Shown: positions 33,357 to 42,627, counted from the first letter of the stretch. The stretch: 64,000 nt of DNA from DYGA01 sp964540695 (GCA_964540695.1 CAZINS010000001.1:222566-286565), one strand, 5' to 3'. Made by a program: numbers and translations. Notes: generated by a model from the sequence alone, not told the origin.

Positions 33357-34721
33357 CTAGTCTTTTTCTTTTTCATTTTCAGCTTGTATACGCAACTGTT
33401 TTTCAAGACGTTTTTGTACTTCGACTAAAACTTTTTTCATATCAATAACCTCTTGAATGCCATTTTCCATATCCCGTAACATAACTGTGCCATCTAAAAT
33501 TTCTTTCTGCCCTAAGATAATGGCATATTTTACTTTTAACTTATCAGCTTTTTCTAACTGTGATTTTAACCCTTCTTTAGATAAACTTTCAGCAACTTTT
33601 ATACCAGCGCTCCTTAATTCTTCGAATAACAATAAACTTTTGCGTTTAGCTTCTTCACCTAATTGAGCAACAAATATATCAGGTTGATATCCACCTTGGG
33701 GAGTAATATTCTTTTCTTTTAATAAACTTATCACTCTTTCAATCCCGACGGCTACGCCAGCAGCGGGCGTTGGCCTGCCACCCAATAATTCTACTAAGTT
33801 GTCATAACGACCACCACCACCCAAAGCTGATTGACGAGACGTTTCTTCTTCACCAGACCAAATTTCAAAAACAGTTTTGGTATAATAGTCCAATCCCCTA
33901 ACTAAAGTGGGTTTTAAAATTACTGGTACATCAAGTTCGTCCAAATAATCCATTACTTTCAAAAAATGTTCACGACTGGCATCACTAAGATAATCAAAAA
34001 TTTGTGGAGCTTGTTCAATAATCGGTAATAAATTTGGTTCTTTGGAATCCAAAATACGTAAAGGATTTTTGGTAAGTAATTTTTTTGCTTCCTCAGATAA
34101 TTCGCTACGTTTGGTACGAAAATAATCAACTAAAACTTTTTTATATTGAGTTCTGCATTCATCAGTGCCAATACTATTGATCGCCACCGATACGTCTAAA
34201 CCCAACTGTTTCATAATCTTATAACTAATAAAAATGATTTGGGCATCAATCATTGGATCATCACTACCCAAAGATTCAAAACCAAACTGATGAAACTCAC
34301 GTAAACGTCCGGCCTGTGGTCTTTCGTGACGAAGCATTTTGCCTAAATACCAAAATTTAACCGGTTGGGGCCAAGCGATCATTCCATGCTCTATATAGGC
34401 TCTGGCTACAGGAGCGGTACCTTCCGGACGTAAGGTGATATTGTCATTACCTTGATCAGTAAAAGAAAACATTTCTTTTTCTACAATATCAGTTTGTTTA
34501 CCAACGCCCCTGACAAATAAATTGGTTTTTTCAATAATCGGAGTTTCAATCGGCGAAAAACCATAGCTATCCGCTACCGCTCGAACTTGATCAAATATCC
34601 ATAAAAAATAGCTCTGATCATCTGGTAAAATATCTTTGGTGCCTCTGACCAATTGAAAAGCGGGATTTTTTGGTTTTTCAAATTTTTCTAAATCTTCTTC
34701 TTTAGTATTTTTTTTAATCAT
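33357..34721 (-). CDS. hisS: Histidyl-tRNA synthetase
   Basis: 454 residues, class II. RGTKDILPDD near the start, motif 2 region LRPEGTAPVARAY and MLRHERPQAGRLREFHQFG, histidine-specific LVRGLDYYT, motif 3 GGGGRYDNL and GVAVGIERV, then an anticodon-binding domain (about 340-430). Slightly long C-terminal Lys/Glu tail. 6 nt downstream of lepB. Confidence 0.96.
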   Translation of the reverse strand: MIKKNTKEEDLEKFEKPKNPAFQLVRGTKDILPDDQSYFLWIFDQVRAVADSYGFSPIETPIIEKTNLFVRGVGKQTDIVEKEMFSFTDQGNDNITLRPEGTAPVARAYIEHGMIAWPQPVKFWYLGKMLRHERPQAGRLREFHQFGFESLGSDDPMIDAQIIFISYKIMKQLGLDVSVAINSIGTDECRTQYKKVLVDYFRTKRSELSEEAKKLLTKNPLRILDSKEPNLLPIIEQAPQIFDYLSDASREHFLKVMDYLDELDVPVILKPTLVRGLDYYTKTVFEIWSGEEETSRQSALGGGGRYDNLVELLGGRPTPAAGVAVGIERVISLLKEKNITPQGGYQPDIFVAQLGEEAKRKSLLLFEELRSAGIKVAESLSKEGLKSQLEKADKLKVKYAIILGQKEILDGTVMLRDMENGIQEVIDMKKVLVEVQKRLEKQLRIQAENEKEKD

Positions 34722-34727
34722 ATAATT

Positions 34728-35324
34728 TTAATATAATGGACTGGAAAAAAAAGTTTGCCAACGATCAAATGGATAACCACGAATTATTGCTCGACCAACT
34801 ATTAAATCTGCTTTAACGCTACCAAACTGACGTGAATCCATACTACGTGTTCGATTATCACCCATTAAAAAATATTCATCCTGACCTAAAGTTATTGTAC
34901 TTTCACCCATAGATATGGTTCTTACATCAGCTGACAAATAACTTGACTCATCTAGTAAAAACCCATCTAGATTATCATTATTATATATATAGATACTGCC
35001 GTCCCTTAGGGCAACAGTTTCACCAGGGAGTCCAATAATTCTTTTAATAAAAAATTCTTTGGTATTTAGCGGAAATCTAAATACTACAATTTCCCCTCTA
35101 ACTGGTTCACGTAAACGATAAGAAATTTCATCAATCAATAAATATTCATGGTCATGAAAATTTGGTTCCATACTTGCACCTTTGACATAAAATGGTTGGA
35201 TTAAATAATAACGGACCGGTACAATAATAGCTACCGAAATTACCACAATTCTTATTATTTCTAAAATAAATTCTTTTGCCCGCTGCTTATTGGCAGCTTT
35301 GTTTATTTGATCGTCATTTATCAT
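34728..35324 (-). CDS. lepB: Signal peptidase I
   Basis: 198 residues. One membrane anchor (about 22-42), catalytic Ser51 (KGASMEPNF), Lys94 (FFIKRIIGLPGE), and the GDNRTRSMDSRQFG box. Cleaves Sec signal peptides. It follows tRNA-Val by about 40 nt, and both share an upstream promoter. Confidence 0.95.
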   Translation of the reverse strand: MINDDQINKAANKQRAKEFILEIIRIVVISVAIIVPVRYYLIQPFYVKGASMEPNFHDHEYLLIDEISYRLREPVRGEIVVFRFPLNTKEFFIKRIIGLPGETVALRDGSIYIYNNDNLDGFLLDESSYLSADVRTISMGESTITLGQDEYFLMGDNRTRSMDSRQFGSVKADLIVGRAIIRGYPFDRWQTFFSSPLY

Positions 35325-35367
35325 AATTAAATTAAATTATCTAAAAATTAATTACTTTTATTTTTGC

Positions 35368-35444
<77 letters not shown>

Positions 35445-35543
35445 AAAATATTTTAAAAATTCACAAACCAATTATCTTTAACCAAAATACCACCGACTCG
35501 CTCTTTTGAAAAAATTGAAAAAACAAATAAAAAAAGTGCACTA

Positions 35544-35572
35544 AGTATAAAATAAAAATCGCCTCTTTTCAA
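35544..35572 (-). promoter_or_regulatory. Promoter of tRNA-Val/lepB/hisS
   Basis: Minus strand TTGAAA (35567-35572), 17 bp, TATACT (35544-35549), about 100 bp upstream of the tRNA. Confidence 0.7.
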
Positions 35573-35619
35573 GTCGTTGCTATAATACTTAAAATAGCAC
35601 AAAAAAGCAAATATTTATA

Positions 35620-35649
35620 TTGACCTAACATCAGTTTCTTAGGTATTAT
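35620..35649 (+). promoter_or_regulatory. Promoter of LCP-der-pth unit
   Basis: TTGACC (35620-35625), 18 bp, TATTAT (35644-35649), 26 bp before the ATG. Nothing else is evident in 35445-35619. Confidence 0.65.
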
Positions 35650-35675
35650 TATATAGACTCATCTAGACGATAGTT

Positions 35676-37121
35676 ATGTCCAAACAAAATAATGATATAC
35701 AATTGGATTTTCTAAAATCCGACACCAACTATACCGACGCTAACCAACCTAGTGAATTAATCACTAAACCAACATCAACTAAGCGCGGTTTAATCAAAGG
35801 TGTTATTTTTATTGTGGCTTTATTTATTTTTTTAGGTTCTTTAGCGGTTTATATTCGTATTTCAGCGACTCCCTTAGGCGCTACCTTAAACGATTTTTCC
35901 TGGTTAGCTGGTTTTAAACATTTATTTACCAACGCTGATAGACTCAGCACTTCTGAGCAAAGAGATCAGGTTAATATTTTACTACTCGGTATGGGTGGCG
36001 CGGGACACGACGGCGCATATCTAACCGATACAATAATAGTAGTCAGTTTTAAACCAACCACTAAACAACTGGCTATGGTTTCTATTCCTAGAGATTTATA
36101 TGTTGATATGGGCAGTTTCGGTTGGCGAAAAATAAATAGCGCCAATGCTTATGGGGAAACTAACAATTATCCTGGTGGCGGAGCAGCTTTTAGTTCACAA
36201 ATGGTTAGTCAAGTAATTGGTCAGCCGATTGATTATTTTGTTAGGGTTGATTTTAATGGTTTTAAAAAGTTAATAGATGATCTTGACGGAGTTGATATTA
36301 ATGTTGAGAATACCTTTACTGACAGCCAATACCCTGATTATAAACATGGCTACCAAACTATTACTTTTACCAAGGGTCTTGAGCATATGAATGGCGAACG
36401 TGCTTTACAGTATTCTCGTTCTCGGCATGGTAATAATGGACAGGGCTCAGATTTTTCTAGATCAAAAAGACAGATGCAAATACTCATGGCAGTTAAAAGT
36501 AAAATTATATCTGCCGGTACTCTTTTAAATCCTGTCAAAATGAATGATCTTTATAATAACCTAACTGCCAATATCACTACTAATCTCAAAGCTTTTGAAG
36601 CATTGCGCCTAGCCCAACTTGGTCGCAATATTGGTCAAGCAGATATTATTCATAAAGTACTAGACAGCAGTCCTGATGGTTTACTTTATTCGTATGTTTC
36701 AGATACTGGTGCCTATGTTTTGAGTCCCCGCGGTGATGACTACACAAAAATCCATGATTTTTTTAATAACCTTTTTGCTGCCACTGCCATACAAGATGAA
36801 GCCAGTACAGTGGTTATTTACAATGGTACCAATATTACAGGTCTGGCGGCCGAGACTTCACAAAATTTAACTCAAGCTGGTTATGTGGTACTAGCAACTG
36901 GTAATGCCCCAACTAAAGATTGGGCAAGAACAATCGCTTATGATTTAAGTGAAAAAAATAAAAACAGCTCACGTGATTATTTAAGCACAACACTTAATGC
37001 TACTATTCAAAATGAATTACCTTTTGAAATACAAGAAAAATTAAATCAAGAACCAATCTTACAAAATAACCAACAATCTGTAGATTTTGTTATTGTAATT
37101 GGCAATACCACTACTCCCTAA
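35676..37121 (+). CDS. LytR-CpsA-Psr (LCP) family ligase with LytR_C domain
   Basis: 481 residues. Membrane anchor (about 40-62), LCP domain (about 105-290) with NILLLGMGGAGHDGAYLTDTIIVVS, SIPRDLYV, INSANAYG, and RALQYSRSRHG (catalytic-type Arg residues), then a LytR_C domain (about 370-480, VVIYNGTNITGLAAETSQNL). LCP enzymes attach polymers from undecaprenyl-phosphate carriers to the wall. Weak Shine-Dalgarno. Starts a unit with der and pth. Confidence 0.9.
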   Translation: MSKQNNDIQLDFLKSDTNYTDANQPSELITKPTSTKRGLIKGVIFIVALFIFLGSLAVYIRISATPLGATLNDFSWLAGFKHLFTNADRLSTSEQRDQVNILLLGMGGAGHDGAYLTDTIIVVSFKPTTKQLAMVSIPRDLYVDMGSFGWRKINSANAYGETNNYPGGGAAFSSQMVSQVIGQPIDYFVRVDFNGFKKLIDDLDGVDINVENTFTDSQYPDYKHGYQTITFTKGLEHMNGERALQYSRSRHGNNGQGSDFSRSKRQMQILMAVKSKIISAGTLLNPVKMNDLYNNLTANITTNLKAFEALRLAQLGRNIGQADIIHKVLDSSPDGLLYSYVSDTGAYVLSPRGDDYTKIHDFFNNLFAATAIQDEASTVVIYNGTNITGLAAETSQNLTQAGYVVLATGNAPTKDWARTIAYDLSEKNKNSSRDYLSTTLNATIQNELPFEIQEKLNQEPILQNNQQSVDFVIVIGNTTTP

Positions 37122-37124
37122 AAT

Positions 37125-38492
37125 ATGACCAACAAAAATACAACTATCACCAAAAAACAATTACCCAAAGTGGTATTGTTAGGACGTACTAACGTCGGAA
37201 AATCAACTCTTTTCAATCGTCTCACGGAAACTCCCGCCGCTTTGATTTCACCACTGGCTGGTACGACCAGAGATTCCCAAACCGGAGAAATTGAATGGGC
37301 TGGTAAAAAATTTACGTTAATTGATACTGGCGGCATTAGCACTGATAAAAAACAAACCTTTAGTAAACAAATTTCCGAACAATCATTGCGGGCAACAAAA
37401 AATGCCAAACTACTGCTAATGGTCGTAGACGGTAAAACCGGACTAGTAGCTGAAGATTATGATGTTTTTAAAATTATTAAAAAAACTGGTTTACCGTGTT
37501 TTTTAGTAATTACTAAACTTGATAATGCCAAAAAATGGAACTCGGCTTTACTTGATTGGTCTGAATTAGGTGTAGCAGAAATCTATCCTGTTTCCGGCAT
37601 CAACGGCATTGGCACTGGCAATTTACTAGATGCGATTGTTAATTTTTTACCAACCAATAAAACTAAAATTGATTCACCCGCCACTGCGGCTAAACCGCCT
37701 ATCCGCTTAGCTATTATTGGCAAGCCTAACGTAGGCAAATCTTCACTAATCAACTCTATTTTGGGTTTTGAAAAACAAATTGTTTCTAGCCAAGCACACA
37801 CCACCAGAGGTGCACAAGATATAATTTTCCAACACAAGCAACACCAATTAATCTTAACTGATACCGCCGGTATCAGACGGCAAGCTAAAAAAAGTGACCA
37901 ATTAGAAAAATTTAGTATTGATCAAACTTTACATAAAATTAAAAATTCTGATATCACATTACTTATTTTAGATATCTCTGAACCGTTGACTTTTCAAGAT
38001 AGACATCTAACTGAACACGCTGTTAAAAGTGGTAATAGTATGCTGATTGTTGCCAATAAATGGGATTTGGTGCCAGACAAAGATGAGACAACAATGAACA
38101 CATACACTAAATATATCTATAACACTTTCCCCTACTTGACTTGGGCTCCGATTATTTTCACCTCTGCCCTGACTAAACAACGGACTCAAACTATGTTAAA
38201 TAAGGCAATTGAACTTTATGAAAAGAGGTTTAATAAAGTGACTGACAGTGCCCTCCAAAAATTTTTGAAAAAAATAATTGCCAAGCACCCACCCGCCCGA
38301 GGTAAAGGCGCTGGGCATCCATACATTTATCACCTAAAACAAGTTGACGTTAATCCACCGGCTTTTCAAATTACTATCAAATACAAAAAATCACTACATG
38401 GTTCTTATTTGCGTTTTATTGAAAATAATTTACGCTCAGAATTTGATTTTATGGGTACACCATTGCGCCTTTTTATCACTTCAGTAAAATAA
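37125..38492 (+). CDS. der: Ribosome biogenesis GTPase Der (EngA)
   Basis: 455 residues with two G domains: GRTNVGKSTLFN (G1, about 15), then GKPNVGKSSLIN (second G1, about 198), DTAGI in each, NKWD in the second, and a KH-like C-terminal domain. Needed for 50S assembly. The first domain uses TKLD as its G4. 3 nt after the LCP gene. Confidence 0.95.
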   Translation: MTNKNTTITKKQLPKVVLLGRTNVGKSTLFNRLTETPAALISPLAGTTRDSQTGEIEWAGKKFTLIDTGGISTDKKQTFSKQISEQSLRATKNAKLLLMVVDGKTGLVAEDYDVFKIIKKTGLPCFLVITKLDNAKKWNSALLDWSELGVAEIYPVSGINGIGTGNLLDAIVNFLPTNKTKIDSPATAAKPPIRLAIIGKPNVGKSSLINSILGFEKQIVSSQAHTTRGAQDIIFQHKQHQLILTDTAGIRRQAKKSDQLEKFSIDQTLHKIKNSDITLLILDISEPLTFQDRHLTEHAVKSGNSMLIVANKWDLVPDKDETTMNTYTKYIYNTFPYLTWAPIIFTSALTKQRTQTMLNKAIELYEKRFNKVTDSALQKFLKKIIAKHPPARGKGAGHPYIYHLKQVDVNPPAFQITIKYKKSLHGSYLRFIENNLRSEFDFMGTPLRLFITSVK

Positions 38493-38542
38493 AAATAGGT
38501 AAATATTCTAAATTCCAGATTCTAAATTCTAAATTCTAAAAA

Positions 38543-39115
38543 ATGATTGCGATTTTTGGTCTTGGTAATCCTGATAAAAAATATGAAGCCACTAGGCATA
38601 ACCTTGGTTTTGATGTTATAAATCAGTGGCATACCAAACACTCTGATTTATTTACTAACTTTACTGCAAATCAAAAATTTTTCAGTCAAATCGCCGAAGG
38701 TTCTTGGGAAGGTGAAAAAATATTATTAGTAAAACCATTTACCTTTATGAATCTATCTGGTCAAGCAGTAATGGCTATTAAATCATTTTATAAATTGACC
38801 AATAATAATATCTGGATTATTCATGATGATCTAGATCTGCCACCTGGAAGAATAAAAATTTCTATCGCTGCTTCGTCTGGTGGACACAATGGTATTAATT
38901 CAATTATTGAAAATTTGGGAGAAAAAGATTTTGTTAGATTCAGATTGGGTATTGGCCGGCCAAAATTTTTTGGTAGTGTTAGTAATTATGTTTTAAAACC
39001 CCCAGCTAACAGTGAGTTAAATAAAATAAATGAAGCTAAAGACAAAATAATCCAAGCCATCGAAACAACCCTCAAACAAGGTATAGTTAAAACTCAAAAT
39101 ATCTACAACCAATAA
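38543..39115 (+). CDS. pth: Peptidyl-tRNA hydrolase
   Basis: 190 residues. IFGLGNPDKKYEATRHNLGFDV holds the catalytic His, KPFTFMNLSG and HDDLDLPPG the other catalytic and binding residues, and GGHNGINSI the tRNA-contact loop. Releases peptidyl-tRNA. The 50-nt gap after der is an AT-rich TTCTAAA repeat tract. Confidence 0.96.
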   Translation: MIAIFGLGNPDKKYEATRHNLGFDVINQWHTKHSDLFTNFTANQKFFSQIAEGSWEGEKILLVKPFTFMNLSGQAVMAIKSFYKLTNNNIWIIHDDLDLPPGRIKISIAASSGGHNGINSIIENLGEKDFVRFRLGIGRPKFFGSVSNYVLKPPANSELNKINEAKDKIIQAIETTLKQGIVKTQNIYNQ

Positions 39116-39127
39116 ACTTATTAAACA

Positions 39128-39311
39128 AACAAAAACCGCCCAACTCTTTACAGTTGGACGGTTTTTTTACCAGGCACTAGGCTCCTAGCCAGTGCAAGAA
39201 CAACTAGAAAAAACTAGAGTTCTTGACTTGGAGTTACTTGTCAAAAGCAAGGAGGGATGCTTTTGCTTTCACTACTGAACTAGGAACCTACTACCTAGTA
39301 AATGACCAAGT
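39128..39311 (-). ncRNA. Structured stand-alone RNA of about 185 nt, family unassigned
   Basis: The 280-bp gap between pth and the SIMPL gene has a minus-strand promoter, a folded body and a terminator. Pairings visible: ACTAGG...TTCCTAGTTCAGTAGTG with CACTGGCTAGGA...CCTAGT closing a long stem; inside it two hairpins, CAAAAGCA/TGCTTTTG and CAAGAACTCTAG/CTAGTTGTTCTTG, giving a three-way junction. No start codon with a ribosome site is present. Does not match SRP, tmRNA or RNase P that I can see; 6S is possible but the two-hairpin top is unusual for it. Confidence 0.6.
39131..39165. terminator. Bidirectional terminator
   Basis: AACCGCCCAACT / AGTTGGACGGTT hairpin flanked by A-run and T-run; ends pth on the plus strand and the 39.2-kb RNA on the minus strand. 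Confidence 0.87.
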
Positions 39312-39317
39312 TTTCAC

Positions 39318-39345
39318 ATTTTAACAATTATTTAAAAAATGTCAA
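39318..39345 (-). promoter_or_regulatory. Promoter of the 39.2-kb RNA
   Basis: Minus strand TTGACA (39340-39345), 16 bp, TAAAAT (39318-39323). Confidence 0.75.
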
Positions 39346-39354
39346 CTCAAAATA

Positions 39355-39383
39355 AAATCCCTGACTAACTGTCAGGGATTTTA
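39355..39383 (-). terminator. Terminator after SIMPL gene
   Basis: AAAATCCCTGAC / GTCAGGGATTTT hairpin, minus-strand T-run included. Confidence 0.8.
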
Positions 39384-39397
39384 GTAATTTAAAACAA

Positions 39398-40165
39398 TTA
39401 TTTTACTTCATAATTTATACTAACTTCCATAATTATCTCTTGACTGCCACTAGGGACGGTTGGTGCGCTACTTCCCCCGCCACCATAACCACCCATTTGA
39501 TCATAATAAGGCACACCAGGACCAGCAATTGGATTTTCCCACCAACCAATTACTTTACCTAAACGAACACCTAAGTTTCCGGCAATATTTCCCGCTTTGT
39601 TTCTGGCATCGGTAATTGCTTTAAGTCTTGCCTCTTGTTTTAATTCTTCTAATTTTGAACTGTCAAAACTTACCCCTTGTATTTGATTAACACCAGCTTT
39701 GGTAGCAGCATCAATTACTTGGGAAACTAAATCTTTATTGGCAGATAAATTAGTAACCTTAACAATCAACAACTGTGTGGCATTGTAACCACCGGATGTT
39801 TGGACATTATTAATCCAATCATACTGGGGATACAAAGAATAATTTTGTGTTTTGATATTTTCTTTAGCCACCCCAACCTGTTCAACCGCCTTGATGACAC
39901 TATTTATTTTTTCATTCAACTGCGTTAGTGCTTGATCAGCTTTAGCTACCTTATCAACTTGAACACCCATGGTAATATTGGCTACATCTGGTTCATAACT
40001 GACAGAACCGCGACCAGCCACACTCACTTGCCAGTACTGTTTATTGACTATACGATCACGCAAAATAGCTACTATCACCACACTAGTTAGTAGTAAAATT
40101 CCCACTAACATAATAATGTATTTTGGCTCGCGCCATAAACCTGCTTTGGTGTTTATTTCTTCCAT
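39398..40165 (-). CDS. SIMPL (DUF541) domain protein
   Basis: 255 residues. Membrane anchor (about 16-35) then a SIMPL domain: VSVAGRGSVSYEPDVANITMGVQV, AVEQVGVAKENIKTQNYSLYPQY, LIVKVTNL, VSFDSSKLEELKQEARLKAITDARNKA. A C-terminal GGYGGGGSSAP linker precedes the last strand. Extracytoplasmic; function in bacteria poorly defined. Confidence 0.88.
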   Translation of the reverse strand: MEEINTKAGLWREPKYIIMLVGILLLTSVVIVAILRDRIVNKQYWQVSVAGRGSVSYEPDVANITMGVQVDKVAKADQALTQLNEKINSVIKAVEQVGVAKENIKTQNYSLYPQYDWINNVQTSGGYNATQLLIVKVTNLSANKDLVSQVIDAATKAGVNQIQGVSFDSSKLEELKQEARLKAITDARNKAGNIAGNLGVRLGKVIGWWENPIAGPGVPYYDQMGGYGGGGSSAPTVPSGSQEIIMEVSINYEVK

Positions 40166-40259
40166 AAAATTGTTTTAATTATTAGATAAATTACTTACCA
40201 CCACTATTATATCACTTATAATAAAAACAAAAAGTCCAGCTAATTAGCTGGACTTAAGA

Positions 40260-41735
40260 TTATTTATATCCCAATATCTCCTGGTAAAGTTTAGTTTCAT
40301 TTTGCAAAAGATAGGATGGCTTAAATATTTTTTGCCAATTTTCTTGTATAGTTGGCACTTTAAACATTTGCTGTAAAATATTATTCCACTTAACAACTTC
40401 CTCCGCGGTAACCGCTAGACTATCAGATTGATTCAATCTACCTTCCGCAATAATATTTTTTATTGAATCAACTGGTTCGTTTATTTTAGTTTGTTGCACT
40501 TGATCTAATATTTCATCGGCCATAATAAAATCTTGGCAAATTATTGGAGTCGTTGGTAAAGAAAAAACATTAAAGGCTGCCAGTTGCACAATGCGATAAC
40601 AATCATCTTTAACTAAACCAAATTCTACACCATATTGTGCCAATACTTCTTTGGCTTCACTAGAAGCATAACAACCACGTGAAGCCACAATTTCTTTTAA
40701 CATATTCTCTGGATAAACCTTTAATTCAGATAATACTTTTTTCAACACCTCCAATGAGTGTACAGTGACATGAAATAAATCTGGCCAAGCCACTCTTTCT
40801 ACACATGATTGTTCAATAGCACGTTCTTCCCATGTTTTGATATTGTCCATAATCATTTGCAGATAGCCCCGGGCCATTCTTTCCATACCTTCAATTTGTT
40901 CGGTACGAATAGTATTTTTTTTATGCGGCATAGCTGATGAACCAGTTTGTGTCTTTTTAAATGGTTCTTGGAAAATCGGATTACCACTCCTGGCACCTAA
41001 CCTGATAGCTAACGCTATTTTATTCAATGTACAAACAATTTGTGTCAAAGCCTGAGCTAAGGGTGCATAAATTTCTCTGGGCATTATCTGCGTAGCACCA
41101 TAATATGGTTCTAAACCCAATTTCGCTAAAGCTCTATTTTCCATTTCTGGACTCAAACTACCATAATTACCAATGGCTCCTGACAATTTAGCGTAAGATA
41201 ATTTTTCTACCGCTTGATTTAAAATATCTAAGTCAAGCTTTAAATCAGCTAACCAGGTCAAACAACGTTTACCAAAAGTTTGTAGTTCTGCTTCTTGACC
41301 ATGAGTACGACCATTCATAATCGTATAACGATAAGTTAGTGACATTTCCATAATAACAACCAACAAAGATTGTAATTCTTCCTCAACTACTCCGTAAGAA
41401 TTTTTCAGCATCCTCACAAATGCCGGTTCTTCTGTATCATAAGAGGTAATTTTTTTATGAAAATAGGGTTTCAATTCTAATGGTAAATGTCGTGATCTTT
41501 CTGCTACAAAAGCATTAAGATCGTGATGTAATTTTTCATCTAGCTCTTTCCAAACAAGAATATCAATTGCTTGGGCTTTTAAAAGCTGATTAATTTTTTC
41601 ATAAACTCCAGAGGGAAAATACTTTAATTCTTCAGCCGAATGAATTACGGCTAATTCAGTATTTTGCCATTCAATTAGTTTATTCCTATCAGACCAAATA
41701 TGACTAATAATGGGATTTTGATATCTATCGTGCAT
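40260..41735 (-). CDS. purB: Adenylosuccinate lyase family protein
   Basis: 491 residues of the fumarase/aspartase superfamily. Signature GSSAMPHKKNTIRTEQIEG, NGRTHGQEAELQTFG (catalytic His), and the AEEVVKW C-terminal part. Adenylosuccinate lyase acts twice in purine synthesis; no other purine gene is in the window, so it may serve only the IMP to AMP step. Shine-Dalgarno AAGGAGAA before the ATG. The promoter carries a palindrome mirrored on the divergent gene. Confidence 0.88.
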   Translation of the reverse strand: MHDRYQNPIISHIWSDRNKLIEWQNTELAVIHSAEELKYFPSGVYEKINQLLKAQAIDILVWKELDEKLHHDLNAFVAERSRHLPLELKPYFHKKITSYDTEEPAFVRMLKNSYGVVEEELQSLLVVIMEMSLTYRYTIMNGRTHGQEAELQTFGKRCLTWLADLKLDLDILNQAVEKLSYAKLSGAIGNYGSLSPEMENRALAKLGLEPYYGATQIMPREIYAPLAQALTQIVCTLNKIALAIRLGARSGNPIFQEPFKKTQTGSSAMPHKKNTIRTEQIEGMERMARGYLQMIMDNIKTWEERAIEQSCVERVAWPDLFHVTVHSLEVLKKVLSELKVYPENMLKEIVASRGCYASSEAKEVLAQYGVEFGLVKDDCYRIVQLAAFNVFSLPTTPIICQDFIMADEILDQVQQTKINEPVDSIKNIIAEGRLNQSDSLAVTAEEVVKWNNILQQMFKVPTIQENWQKIFKPSYLLQNETKLYQEILGYK

Positions 41736-41763
41736 GACTATTCTCCTTTTGTTGATGAATAAT

Positions 41764-41783
41764 TTTAAATTAACGAATTAAAA
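41764..41783 (-). promoter_or_regulatory. Operator-like palindrome, purB side
   Basis: Minus strand TTTTAATTCGTTAATTTAAA, immediately downstream of the purB -10. Near-identical to 41850-41869 in the opposite orientation. Confidence 0.6.
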
Positions 41784-41784
41784 T

Positions 41785-41814
41785 ATTTTAAACAATTTTT
41801 TCCAATATTGTCAA
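41785..41814 (-). promoter_or_regulatory. purB promoter
   Basis: Minus strand TTGACA (41809-41814), 18 bp, TAAAAT (41785-41790). Confidence 0.75.
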
Positions 41815-41819
41815 TCTAT

Positions 41820-41848
41820 TTGACACACCAGTAATAATATGAAAGAAT
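41820..41848 (+). promoter_or_regulatory. Promoter of 41885 gene
   Basis: TTGACA (41820-41825), 17 bp, AAGAAT (41843-41848). The -35 elements of the two divergent promoters are 5 bp apart. Confidence 0.65.
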
Positions 41849-41849
41849 A

Positions 41850-41869
41850 TTTTAATTCGTAAATTAAAA
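41850..41869 (+). promoter_or_regulatory. Operator-like palindrome, 41885 side
   Basis: TTTTAATTCGTAAATTAAAA, a perfect 8+8 inverted repeat around CGTA, directly after the -10. Confidence 0.65.
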
Positions 41870-41884
41870 ACAAGGAGTAATAAA

Positions 41885-42589
41885 ATGAAACAACAGAAAA
41901 AAATTATCTGTCATTTATCTAAAATTCACAAAAAAATGACACCTCTTTTACCTTGGGAACAAATTGAAAAAACCACCAGTCAAACTGAATTAATCAACCG
42001 CGCTAAAAACGAAAATTTTAACTGGCTTATTAGTAGCTTGGGTGAAAATAATTATTATCAAAATTTTGATATTTTGGAAGCTACTAGAAATATTTCTACT
42101 AAAAGAATTCTTTATACAGAAAAAAAATATAACTCCAGTTTAAAAAATATCGTCGAGGGTTTTGATGCCTTTCTTATCAACCACTGGGAACTGCCTACTC
42201 TAAACGGTTTAATCAATTCACAAGCTTCTTTGAAAAAAGAAGGTAAAATTTTGATTTATTTTAAATCTTACGCTGAACAACTAATTGTTTTCAATGGTCA
42301 CCAAGAAAGAGAAATAGAAAACAACTATCATGATGTTGTTATAAACAATTATTCTTCCGATGAATTAACTGATATATTGAAAGCTAACTTTTTTAAAGTA
42401 ATTATTGATACCACTACTGCCATTTATCCTTGGTATAAACAAAGTAAAACCACCAGCGTTATAATTGAAAAATTCAAAATTACACCATTTACGGAAATAC
42501 CTTTATTGGTTTGCTTAAAAAACCAACTTACTTTAAAAAGAGATGTTATAAAAAATATCAATTACTATTCACAACCAAGCAAAGTTTAA
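41885..42589 (+). CDS. Hypothetical protein, 234 aa, divergent from purB
   Basis: Not recognised. Soluble, mixed alpha/beta by composition, no signal peptide. Segments such as FNWLISSLGENNYYQNFDILEAT and KEGKILIYFKSYAEQ give no family. Shine-Dalgarno AAGGAG, 7 nt before the ATG. Shares mirrored operator-like sites with purB, so a purine-linked or stress-linked role is possible (inference). Its stop codon lies in the loop of the terminator. Confidence 0.7.
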   Translation: MKQQKKIICHLSKIHKKMTPLLPWEQIEKTTSQTELINRAKNENFNWLISSLGENNYYQNFDILEATRNISTKRILYTEKKYNSSLKNIVEGFDAFLINHWELPTLNGLINSQASLKKEGKILIYFKSYAEQLIVFNGHQEREIENNYHDVVINNYSSDELTDILKANFFKVIIDTTTAIYPWYKQSKTTSVIIEKFKITPFTEIPLLVCLKNQLTLKRDVIKNINYYSQPSKV

Positions 42590-42607
42590 ATACTTTGCTT
42601 TTTTTTT
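42577..42607 (+). terminator. Intrinsic terminator
   Basis: AAGCAAAGT / ACTTTGCTT hairpin, then T7; overlaps the 3' end of the 41885 gene. Confidence 0.85.
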
Positions 42608-42627
42608 ATTTTTTAGTTAAGGTAATG

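Noticed and set aside
42511..42627. Extended Mfd N-terminus
   Set aside because: The extension is translated from the end of the previous gene and its terminator.
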